A stretch of 7,017 bases of DNA from CAYPHJ01 sp964410485. GTDB taxonomy: Bacteria; Desulfobacterota; Binatia; UBA9968. Below the pieces are notes generated by a model that worked only from the letters and a program-made list of their open reading frames with translations, was not told the DNA's origin and made no database searches. This document shows positions 1 through 5,724 of the stretch, in pieces (position 1 is the stretch's first letter; each line of letters begins with the position of its first letter). The stretch lies in NCBI GenBank assembly GCA_964410485.1, contig CAYPHJ010000166.1:1-7017 (forward strand), written 5' to 3'. The position numbers were made by a program, and so were the translations under genes.

Positions 1-92
1 TAGCGAAGTAGATAATTGAGGCGGTTGAACCTCGAACCCAGGGCTCGGAGGCTGTCGGGCAATAAAGTCCACACAAAGAGGAGGAAATCAAC

Positions 93-536
93 ATGGCAGT
101 AAGGGTCAAGAAGATCGTTCTGTGGCGCAAAGAAGTTGAGAACAGGGCCGGAATTCTTGCGAACGCTCTTGCGCCGCTCGCCCATGCCGGCACGGACATC
201 CATGTGGTGATGGGCTATCGATTTCCCGGCCAGGACTCCAATGCCGCAATAGAGCTTTACCCGGTCACCGGAAAGAAATCGGTTGCCGCGGCCAAAGAAG
301 CGGGATTCAGCCCGTCTGGCATCCCGGCGCTACTCGTTGAAGGCGATAACAGGGCAGGACTTGGTTACGACACCGCGCAGGCGATCGCCAATGCAGGGAC
401 CAATCTCAATTTCCTTTTGGCCCAGGTCATCGGAAGAAAGTATTCAGCGGTATTCGGCTTCGAGTCTGACGCAGACGCGGCAAAATGCGCAGCAATAATT
501 CGGAAGGCAGCGGTGGCCGTTAAGAAGAGGAAATGA
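93..536 (+). CDS. Small tandem ACT-domain protein
   Basis: A 147-residue, probably cytoplasmic protein with no signal peptide or membrane segment. It looks like two ACT-like halves: residues 5-60 contain ENRAGILANALAPLAHAGTDI and residues 77-137 contain GDNRAGLGYDTAQAIANAGTN. The shared NRAG...A...A.AGT.. pattern is the usual loop-helix of ACT ligand-binding domains. ACT domains generally bind amino acids or other small ligands and regulate enzymes or transcription, but no catalytic or DNA-binding domain is fused here, so it may be a stand-alone sensor or partner subunit. The tail is basic (VKKRK). The ATG follows a strong Shine-Dalgarno (GAGGAGG at 78-84, 8-nt spacing), which fixes the start. 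It has no close partner: the next good gene begins about 600 nt downstream. The ACT assignment is fairly secure from the duplicated motif; the ligand and target cannot be read from the sequence. Confidence 0.85.
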   Translation: MAVRVKKIVLWRKEVENRAGILANALAPLAHAGTDIHVVMGYRFPGQDSNAAIELYPVTGKKSVAAAKEAGFSPSGIPALLVEGDNRAGLGYDTAQAIANAGTNLNFLLAQVIGRKYSAVFGFESDADAAKCAAIIRKAAVAVKKRK

Positions 537-1130
537 CCTCTCCACCATGTGCCATACCAGAATGCTTACTCATCCGTGGGTTTAGTCTACGACGTGAACC
601 TCGCGCCTTAGAGGAATTACTTTAGGCCCCGGGCGACATTCTCCACATAATCCAGCTCGCCGGTGAGCACGTGGAGCTGTGCGTCCTCGTGGCAAACGTC
701 AACATCCGGCTGGATAGTTGCCGTACTTGGAAGAGTCGCCAGCACTGCTCCCGCAGAATCTGTGACGAATACGCCTATTAGACCTCCCCAAAAGGGCACT
801 CTGTCGCTTAAGACTCCGCGCCAGAAGCAATTCCCGAGAAGTGCAATGAACAATTCTGTTTATGAAAACCAAAGTTAACCGACGTAACATGCAAGATTAT
901 CTGACAAATGAAGTGACCCGCCCTCAGTAAATCGGCGGATACGACCTAGCAGTTTCCAGTAAGGCACGCTGCTGGCAGACCGCCAAAACGGAGCCCACGA
1001 GCTTCGCCGCTATCGGCTTTCTTGAATAATTCCAAGACTCCGACCTCGAGCGCATTTTCTGGATTCGAGAAAGATGATAAACAAAGGGGGCACCGCGTCG
1101 AGTGGGCGTCCGGTTTCAAGGAGGGTTATT
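537..1130. other. Long intergenic region, no convincing gene
   Basis: About 590 nt separate the ACT gene from the DsbA-like gene. A minus-strand reading frame of 78 codons (617-853) is open and its C-terminal half has a protein-like composition (for example DVDVCHEDAQLHVLTGELDY). It has no recognised domain and I saw no clear ribosome binding site, so I do not call it a gene; it could be a decayed remnant. Small dyads occur at about 1021-1036 (CTTGAAT with ATTCCAAG, one extra base) and around 918-938 (CCGCC with GGCGG). I found no convincing sigma-70 promoter, tRNA or terminator after the ACT gene. The promoter for the gene at 1131 presumably lies in the last 150 nt. Confidence 0.5.
1118..1125 (+). 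promoter_or_regulatory. Ribosome binding site that sets the DsbA-like start
   Basis: AAGGAGGG ends 5 nt before the ATG at 1131. The longer in-frame alternative, ATG at 1074, has no comparable site and would add 19 polar residues ahead of the signal peptide, so 1131 is preferred. Confidence 0.8.
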
Positions 1131-2198
1131 ATGCTGGCAACACATCAATCCGGGATATTTAACCGATTCCATCCACGGTGGATACCCGGCATTGTCTTAG
1201 TCATCGTGCTGTTTTTTGGCGTCGCACTCGCCGCGCAGCCGGAACCGCTGGCGGAGGTCAATGGTGAGAGCATCACAACCGAGGAACTGAACCGCGCGCT
1301 CGGGGCCAGGCTCGCGAAGCTGGAAGAGCAGATTTACGAGCTCAAACGCCGGGAGCTCGACTCGCTCATTGCCCAGCGCTTACTGACTCAGGAAGCGGCT
1401 AAGCAAAAAACTTCCGTGGCGCAACTCTTGGATAAGGAAGTCACAGCAAAGGTTGGATTGGTCACCGAAAAGGAGATCGAAGATTTCTATCAGGCGAACA
1501 AGGCCCGCATACGCGGCGATGAGCCGGATCTTCGCCAGAAGATCCGCGCTTTTCTCCAACAGCAAAAATTAAATACTCGACGCGAGCAGTTCATCGACTC
1601 CTTGCGTTCCGCGGGCACCGTGGTGGTCCGCTTGGAGCCGCCCCCTGTTACACGCGTTCAGGTGTCAACCGAAGGCGCACCGTTTCGAGGCGCACCTGAC
1701 GCGCCCGTTACCATTGTCGAATTTTCCGAATTTCAATGTCCGTTCTGTCATCGAGTCCAGGCGACGCTCAGGCAAATTTTGGAGCGCTATCCCGGCAAGG
1801 TGAGGCTGGTCTACCGCGACTTTCCGCTCGATAGTTTGCACCCTCTGGCGCGTGGCGCTTCCGAGGCCGCGCGTTGTGCCAATGACCAGGGAAAGTTTTG
1901 GGAGTACCACGACATGGTGTTTGCCCATTTTCCCCAAGCCAGCCCGGAAAATCTAAAAGAGTACGCGGCACAAATTGGCCTCGACGTCAAAAAATTCGAC
2001 GTTTGTATCTCGAGCGGGGTTCATAAGGCCGCGGTCCAGCGGGATGTTGACGAAGGGAGCCGTTTAGGGGTCAGTGGCACTCCTGCATTCTTTATTAATG
2101 GACGACTGTTGCAAGGAGCGCAGCCCCTGGAGGCCTTTACCCGCCTCATCGAGGAAGAGCTCACTCGTTTGTCCGCGGCAAAGCCCGTACAAAAATAA
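1131..2198 (+). CDS. Exported DsbA-like thiol oxidoreductase with SurA-like N-terminal domain
   Basis: A 355-residue protein, probably periplasmic or periplasm-facing, that likely forms or shuffles disulfide bonds in exported proteins. Residues 1-35 form a Sec signal peptide (basic HPR, hydrophobic core at about 19-34, ALAA cleavage region). Residues 41-165 resemble the N-terminal helical domain of SurA/parvulin-type chaperones: AEVNGESITTEELNRAL, then long charged helices including RRELDSLIAQRLLTQEA. I see no parvulin isomerase core. Residues 185-350 are a DsbA/BdbD-type thioredoxin fold with the active site FQCPFCH (Cys203, Cys206), the helical-insert motif CANDQGKFWEYHD, and the cis-proline loop GVSGTPAFFING (Pro318). 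Cys249 and Cys292 could form a second disulfide. The start at 1131 follows a strong Shine-Dalgarno; 1074 is a weaker alternative giving 374 residues. No DsbB or VKOR partner lies in the window. The thioredoxin assignment is secure; the chaperone role of the front half is inferred. Confidence 0.93.
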   Translation: MLATHQSGIFNRFHPRWIPGIVLVIVLFFGVALAAQPEPLAEVNGESITTEELNRALGARLAKLEEQIYELKRRELDSLIAQRLLTQEAAKQKTSVAQLLDKEVTAKVGLVTEKEIEDFYQANKARIRGDEPDLRQKIRAFLQQQKLNTRREQFIDSLRSAGTVVVRLEPPPVTRVQVSTEGAPFRGAPDAPVTIVEFSEFQCPFCHRVQATLRQILERYPGKVRLVYRDFPLDSLHPLARGASEAARCANDQGKFWEYHDMVFAHFPQASPENLKEYAAQIGLDVKKFDVCISSGVHKAAVQRDVDEGSRLGVSGTPAFFINGRLLQGAQPLEAFTRLIEEELTRLSAAKPVQK

Positions 2199-2233
2199 AC
2201 CCGCAAACAAGATCGAGTAGAGCCCTTCCCGGC

Positions 2234-2269
2234 TGTCAACTAAGTTGATAGGGCGTAACTTTGTTGACA
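2234..2269. repeat. 13-bp inverted repeat, 10-nt spacer
   Basis: TGTCAACTAAGTT (2234-2246) is mirrored by AACTTTGTTGACA (2257-2269), matching at 12 of 13 positions around the 10-nt spacer GATAGGGCGT. It starts 35 nt after the DsbA-like stop codon. It could fold as an mRNA hairpin that protects or ends the upstream transcript, act as an operator for the gene at 2507, or be a trace of a mobile-element end (TGT...ACA termini). The sequence alone does not choose between these. Confidence 0.7.
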
Positions 2270-2271
2270 TC

Positions 2272-2288
2272 ACAGCAGTGCTGTTTTT
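2272..2288 (+). terminator. Weak terminator-like hairpin after the DsbA-like gene
   Basis: ACAGC (2272-2276) pairs with GCTGT (2280-2284) across a 3-nt loop and runs into a T tract that reaches 2288. The stem is only 5 bp, so on its own it would be a weak intrinsic terminator. It lies directly after the 13-bp dyad, and the two may act together. Confidence 0.35.
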
Positions 2289-2364
2289 CCTTTCTATATC
2301 AAGCCGCCAGGTGCGTTGCTGACCTCGCCCTGTAACCACCGTGCACGTGAAGCGGCGCCAAACT

Positions 2365-2391
2365 TTGTACTCGAATTACCTGCCCTACAAT
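2365..2391 (+). promoter_or_regulatory. Possible sigma-70 promoter for the Usp-like gene
   Basis: TACAAT at 2386-2391 is a good -10 match. The best upstream partner is poor: TTGTAC at 2365-2370, with a short 15-nt spacer. If used, it would leave a 5' untranslated region of about 110 nt before the ATG at 2507. Tentative. Confidence 0.22.
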
Positions 2392-2492
2392 CTTTTCAAT
2401 GATTTCAACCCGTTGCCACAAGCTGGAATCGTCCTTACTGAGTGGCACAAGCGTTGCTCTACACCGTACCGTACGAACTATCGCGACCAAAG

Positions 2493-2500
2493 AAGGAGGA
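2493..2500 (+). promoter_or_regulatory. Ribosome binding site that sets the Usp-like start
   Basis: AAGGAGGA lies 6 nt before the ATG at 2507. An in-frame ATG at 2399 would extend the protein by 36 residues with no strong ribosome binding site and an un-Usp-like leader, so 2507 is preferred. Confidence 0.8.
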
Positions 2501-2506
2501 AAGATC

Positions 2507-2998
2507 ATGTCAGGACAGATTTTGGTTTCACTTAAGAGAAATGATCGAGCCGAAGACTTCCTCCCTTGCCTTGAAACCCTCGCTTCGCCTGATACGAAGG
2601 TCGTCTTTCTTGTCCGTAACTCAATTGATTCCTGGCAAGAGCTGCAAGATCACTGGATAACCGCTGAATCAATACGTGACGTGATAACCGCTGGTGAAAA
2701 ACTCATCGTCAAATACTCCTGGGAAGCACAGAAAGCGAGCGCTGAGCAGAAGGTATCGGGTGCTCGACGGGAATTGCAAGCCAGAGGAGTAAACGTCGCT
2801 GTTGAGATTTACCACGGCAGCTTGAAACAAGCGATCGAAAATTATCGGATGGCCGGGGAATTGCGTCTGATTGTGATGCGCGGCGGTATCAAAAACCGCG
2901 TCCTGGAGATGTTTCGAGATATGATCCCTCGGCTCCGCTCTTTCAATCGGAGCGGCTTCTCTGCTGTAATGCTGTTACGTCCGCGCCGGACGGCCTAA
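2507..2998 (+). CDS. Divergent UspA-fold-like protein
   Basis: A 163-residue, probably cytoplasmic protein without signal peptide or membrane segments. Its layout resembles universal stress proteins: a first beta strand QILVSLKRN (4-12), a second strand KVVFLVRN (31-38), a helical middle (52-93), a GVNVAVEIYHGSLKQAIENY block (94-113) like the usual 'V...V..G.....I...A', and a strand LRLIVMRGG (119-127) where Usp proteins have DLIVMG. The C-terminal strand SAVMLLRP (152-159) fits the Usp ending 'PVLVVR'. The G-x2-G-x9-G-[S/T] nucleotide-binding motif expected after IVMG is absent; instead there is a basic helix (KNRVLEMFRDMIPRLRSF). If it is a Usp relative, it probably does not bind ATP in the standard way. 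It appears monocistronic, with a hairpin directly after its stop. The fold assignment is by pattern only and moderately sure; the function is unknown. Confidence 0.7.
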   Translation: MSGQILVSLKRNDRAEDFLPCLETLASPDTKVVFLVRNSIDSWQELQDHWITAESIRDVITAGEKLIVKYSWEAQKASAEQKVSGARRELQARGVNVAVEIYHGSLKQAIENYRMAGELRLIVMRGGIKNRVLEMFRDMIPRLRSFNRSGFSAVMLLRPRRTA

Positions 2999-3036
2999 GA
3001 CGCCTTGAAGGTGTCGAGTCTTTTGTCTAAAAACTC
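2999..3036 (+). terminator. Terminator-like paired hairpins after the Usp-like gene
   Basis: Immediately after the stop codon, GACGCC (2999-3004) pairs with GGTGTC (3010-3015) with one G-U pair and a 5-nt loop. The following GAGTCTTTT (3016-3024) can pair with AAAAACTC (3029-3036) around GTCT with one bulged base. The T run is short and sits 5 nt past the first stem, so this is a plausible but imperfect intrinsic terminator. Confidence 0.35.
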
Positions 3037-3304
3037 GGGTTCTAACCACACAACTTCCCTTTAACTCCCTTCCAAACAGGGGAAGGAGACTTCGCTCCGA
3101 AGCGAGTAGCGTGTTTCAGGCGGCGGCCAGTGCGCTTGCCTTAGCGGAGTCAGCAATGCTAAAGAAGGTTGCTGCATTGGTCGGGCCAGCTCAGCGGACA
3201 GAGTTCAAAGAGCATTAAGCCCCGTTTAGTCGTTCAAAGTGCCTTCACGATGGGAACTTCTGGAACGACTGGAATGGCTTTGAAAGCGGCCGCTGGCTTA
3301 AAGA
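2999..3304 (+). other. Intergenic region with hairpins and a possible mini-ORF
   Basis: Besides the hairpins at its start, this 306-nt gap holds CCTTCC (3068-3073) paired with GGAAGG (3081-3086). Next to it is CTTCG (3090-3094) paired with CGAAG (3098-3102), which can alternatively fold as TCGCT (3092-3096) with AGCGA (3101-3105). A frame at 3156-3218 could encode 20 residues (MLKKVAALVGPAQRTEFKEH), with GGAG at 3146-3149 placed 6 nt before its ATG. It is open further upstream, so it may be a leader peptide, a gene-end remnant or chance. A frame from 3169 overlapping the next gene looks like a shadow. Confidence 0.4.
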
Positions 3305-4216
3305 ATGGAAAAGCCAACAGGCAATTTTCGAGTGTGTTTTTGGGGTGTTCGAGGAAGCTATCCCACTTCCAACTCCGCCACCCTGAAGTTCGGGGGGCAC
3401 ACATCTTGTGTCGAGGTACAAACGGGCGAGCACCGGCTTATTTTCGACGGCGGTACTGGCATTATTCCTCTTGGCAAAGGTCTGCTGCAGAGTGGCCGCT
3501 CGCCACTTCAACTCTATCTTTTCCTCAGCCACACGCATCATGATCATATCATTGGTCTGTACTTTTTTGAGCCCCTGCTCAAGCCAACCACACAGCTGTT
3601 CATCTTTGGGCCCGATACCGCTCGGAAGTCTTTAAGAGCAACGCTCCAGAATGCCATGAGCAGCGATTTCTTTCCGATTGGATTCGAGGAGGTCAAGGCG
3701 CGCAAGGAGATACACTCGCTCAATGGGGGCGAGACTATCCGGCTTAAATCTGGCAAAGTCAAGCCGAGTATTAGTCAAGACGCATCGGCACGCTTGAGAA
3801 ACGGTGATGTGACGGTTACGACCCACAAAAGCCCGGCTCATCCGAAGCACGGCGTGCTGCTTTACCGGGTTAGTTATCGCGATAAAAGCATCGTGTACGC
3901 GACGGATATTGAGCAACAAAACGGCGGCTACCCAGAGGTCATCGAGTTTGTGCGTGGCGCGGACCTGTTGATTCATGATGCGCAATATCTCCATTGCGAA
4001 TACGCCTCGCCAACGGATTCTCGAATAGGTTGGGGGCACACCACCGTAGAAAGAGCTGTCCAGGTGGCTCAGAAGGCCGAGGTCAAGCGGCTAGTGCTCT
4101 TTCATCATGAGCCCACTCACGATGACACGACGCTGCAACAGATAGAGCAAAAGGCGCAGCTTCTGCTCCCAGCCACAGTTGCAGCCTACGAGGGAATGAC
4201 GATCGACCTCCTGTAG
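3305..4216 (+). CDS. MBL-fold metal-dependent hydrolase
   Basis: A 303-residue cytoplasmic enzyme of the metallo-beta-lactamase superfamily, in the lactamase_B_2-like group that includes phosphodiesterase and tRNase Z relatives. The opening strand FRVCFWGVRGSYPT with KFGGHTSCVEV (28-38) and LIFDGGTGI (45-53) is typical. The metal-binding motif SHTHHDHIIG gives His76, His78, Asp80 and His81. Further likely ligands are a His in SPAHPKHG (179 or 182), Asp201 in YATDIE, and His267/268 in LFHHEPTHDD. LIHDAQY (222-228) and GWGHTT (242-247) are also characteristic of this group. All core residues are present, so it should be active; the substrate (cyclic nucleotide, other phosphodiester or thioester) cannot be told. 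A TAA ends the frame just upstream (3299-3301), so ATG 3305 is the first ATG, although its ribosome binding site is weak. It is followed after 54 nt by the binding-protein gene and may share its transcript. Confidence 0.93.
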   Translation: MEKPTGNFRVCFWGVRGSYPTSNSATLKFGGHTSCVEVQTGEHRLIFDGGTGIIPLGKGLLQSGRSPLQLYLFLSHTHHDHIIGLYFFEPLLKPTTQLFIFGPDTARKSLRATLQNAMSSDFFPIGFEEVKARKEIHSLNGGETIRLKSGKVKPSISQDASARLRNGDVTVTTHKSPAHPKHGVLLYRVSYRDKSIVYATDIEQQNGGYPEVIEFVRGADLLIHDAQYLHCEYASPTDSRIGWGHTTVERAVQVAQKAEVKRLVLFHHEPTHDDTTLQQIEQKAQLLLPATVAAYEGMTIDLL

Positions 4217-4270
4217 CTCGTCACTGTGAGACCATTGAATTCGCTCACGTCACTGAGGATACCGATCTGG

Positions 4271-5710
4271 ATGAATGATCGGCGTCACGTCCCCTACCGA
4301 GCCGGTGTACGAATGTCCTCCTGGATTGTTTTGATTCCACTGGCTCTCTTATTTAGCTTTGCCAACGCGGCTGCCACCGACAGACTCGTATTGATTTCCC
4401 CGCATTGGGAGGGGATCAAATACGAATTCGATAGAGCGTTCAGGGCCTACTACCAAAAAGAAACCGGCCGAGCCGTGGAACTCGAGTGGATGGATGTCGG
4501 AGGCACGTCGGAAGTGGTACGTTTTATTCGATCAGAGTTCAAAAACAAGCCCGCTGGCGTTGGCATTGATCTGTTTTTTGGCGGCGGGTTGGAACCGTAT
4601 CTCGCTCTCAAAGCAGCGAAGCTGCTCCAGCCGTATCGTTTGCCTGAGCCGCTTATGAGAGAAATCCCCCCTGACCTGGGCGGCGTTCCTTTGTACGACC
4701 CTGACTACATGTGGTACGGCCCTACTCTGTCGGGATTTGGTATCGTTTACAATAAGGTTGTCCTCAAGCTCGTCAAGTTGCCGGTCATCGAAACCTGGGA
4801 GGATTTGGCGTCGCCTGCGGCGTTCGGCTGGGTCGGCTCTTCAGACCCGCGCAAGAGCGGTAGCGTCCATTTGGCTTACGAGATCATTCTGCAGGCGTAC
4901 GGATGGGACAAGGGTTGGAGGATTATCACCGCGATGGGAGGCAACGTTCGCAGTTTCACGGGTTCCGCGAGCCAAGTCCCAAAAGATGTCGCGATCGGAG
5001 AAGTTGCCTACGGCCTTTCAATCGATTTCTATGCCTGGGCTCAGGTGGATGAAGCGGGAGCTGACAAGATCGGATTTGTCATGCCTCCCAATCTCACCAT
5101 CATCAACCCCGATTGCATAGGCATCCTCAAGGGCGCACCGAACCAGCCTGTTGCCGAGGCCTTCCTCCGTTTCGCTATGTCGGAGGCGGGCCAGAAGCTT
5201 TGGATGTGGAGGGTCGGATCGACCGGAGGTCCGCAGAAATACCAACTCAACCGTTTCAGCGTTCTTCCACAACTGTACGACTTCTCCACGCAGGACACGG
5301 CCGTACAGCTCAACCCGTTTTCTTGGCAATCGGGCTTTGTCTATGACGCTAAATTGGGCGCCGCTCGCTGGGCGATAGTCAATGACCTGATCGGCGCGTT
5401 GGTGATCGACCAAAAGGACGCCCTCACTCGCGCATGGGAAGCAGCCTTGGAGCGGGGACTGACTGAGCAGGAATGGCAAAGATTGGCGGCGATGCCCGTT
5501 ACCGAGGCGGAGGCCCTCGAACTTGCCAAAACCAAGTGGCAAGATGCCGCCTTTCGCAATCAAAAAGTCCTCGAATGGACACAGTTTGCTCGCGCCAAAT
5601 ATCACAGTGGAATAAAGCAGCCGATTATCCGCCCCGAGTGGTTCAGTCTTTACGGTTTTATCACATTGGCCTTTGGCCTGTTTATCTACAGCCTGAGAAG
5701 AAAGCGTTGA
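4271..5710 (+). CDS. ABC substrate-binding protein (iron/phosphonate type) with C-terminal membrane anchor
   Basis: A 479-residue extracellular solute-binding protein, family 1, resembling the FbpA/AfuA/2-aminoethylphosphonate group. An N-terminal signal peptide (basic RRHVPYRAGVR, hydrophobic core 18-30, ANA cleavage near 33) sends it across the inner membrane. Binding-domain landmarks are LVLISPHWEGIKYEFDRAF (39-57), IDLFFGGGLEPYLAL (99-113), MWYGPTLSGFGIVYNK (147-162), TWEDLASPAAFGWVGSSDPR (175-194), the SGS element (196-198), VAYGLSIDFYAWAQ (245-258) and FAMSEAGQKLW (301-311). Usual relatives are 330-380 residues; this one has an extra C-terminal part of about 100 residues that ends in a membrane segment (457-474, WFSLYGFITLAFGLFIYS) followed by RRKR. 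It therefore probably stays anchored on the periplasmic face. The ATPase gene follows after 14 nt. Start choice is uncertain: GTG 4226 (494 residues) and ATG 4313 are in frame; 4271 gives the best signal peptide. The substrate is not determinable. Confidence 0.9.
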   Translation: MNDRRHVPYRAGVRMSSWIVLIPLALLFSFANAAATDRLVLISPHWEGIKYEFDRAFRAYYQKETGRAVELEWMDVGGTSEVVRFIRSEFKNKPAGVGIDLFFGGGLEPYLALKAAKLLQPYRLPEPLMREIPPDLGGVPLYDPDYMWYGPTLSGFGIVYNKVVLKLVKLPVIETWEDLASPAAFGWVGSSDPRKSGSVHLAYEIILQAYGWDKGWRIITAMGGNVRSFTGSASQVPKDVAIGEVAYGLSIDFYAWAQVDEAGADKIGFVMPPNLTIINPDCIGILKGAPNQPVAEAFLRFAMSEAGQKLWMWRVGSTGGPQKYQLNRFSVLPQLYDFSTQDTAVQLNPFSWQSGFVYDAKLGAARWAIVNDLIGALVIDQKDALTRAWEAALERGLTEQEWQRLAAMPVTEAEALELAKTKWQDAAFRNQKVLEWTQFARAKYHSGIKQPIIRPEWFSLYGFITLAFGLFIYSLRRKR

Positions 5711-5724
5711 AGGGAACGTGGCGG

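Larger units (their letters stand above)
2199..2506 (+). other. Intergenic region with dyad, hairpin and possible promoter
   Basis: This 308-nt gap holds the inverted repeat at 2234-2269, the small T-tailed hairpin at 2272-2288 and a possible -10 element at 2386-2391, each listed separately. Overlapping reading frames here (for example ATG at 2399, in frame with the next gene, or 2341) lack good ribosome binding sites and look non-coding. Confidence 0.5.

Noticed and set aside
2264..2300. TTGACA at 2264-2269 as a -35 box with TATATC at 2295-2300
   Set aside because: The spacing is about 25 nt, too long for a standard promoter, and the TTGACA is part of the 13-bp inverted repeat.
3169..3543. 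124-codon + strand frame overlapping the start of the MBL gene
   Set aside because: It is out of frame with the clear MBL opening motifs and shows no domain of its own.
3632..4039. 135-codon minus-strand open frame
   Set aside because: It is contained in the MBL-hydrolase gene, whose motifs are intact on the other strand; no independent support.
5018..5605. 195-codon open frame on the minus strand
   Set aside because: It lies fully inside the binding-protein gene, has no recognisable domain, and its composition is that of an antisense shadow.
5473..5724. Long upstream extension of the ATPase frame into the binding-protein gene
   Set aside because: The extension reads through coding sequence of the binding protein in another frame; ABC ATPase homology begins at the ATG at 5725.
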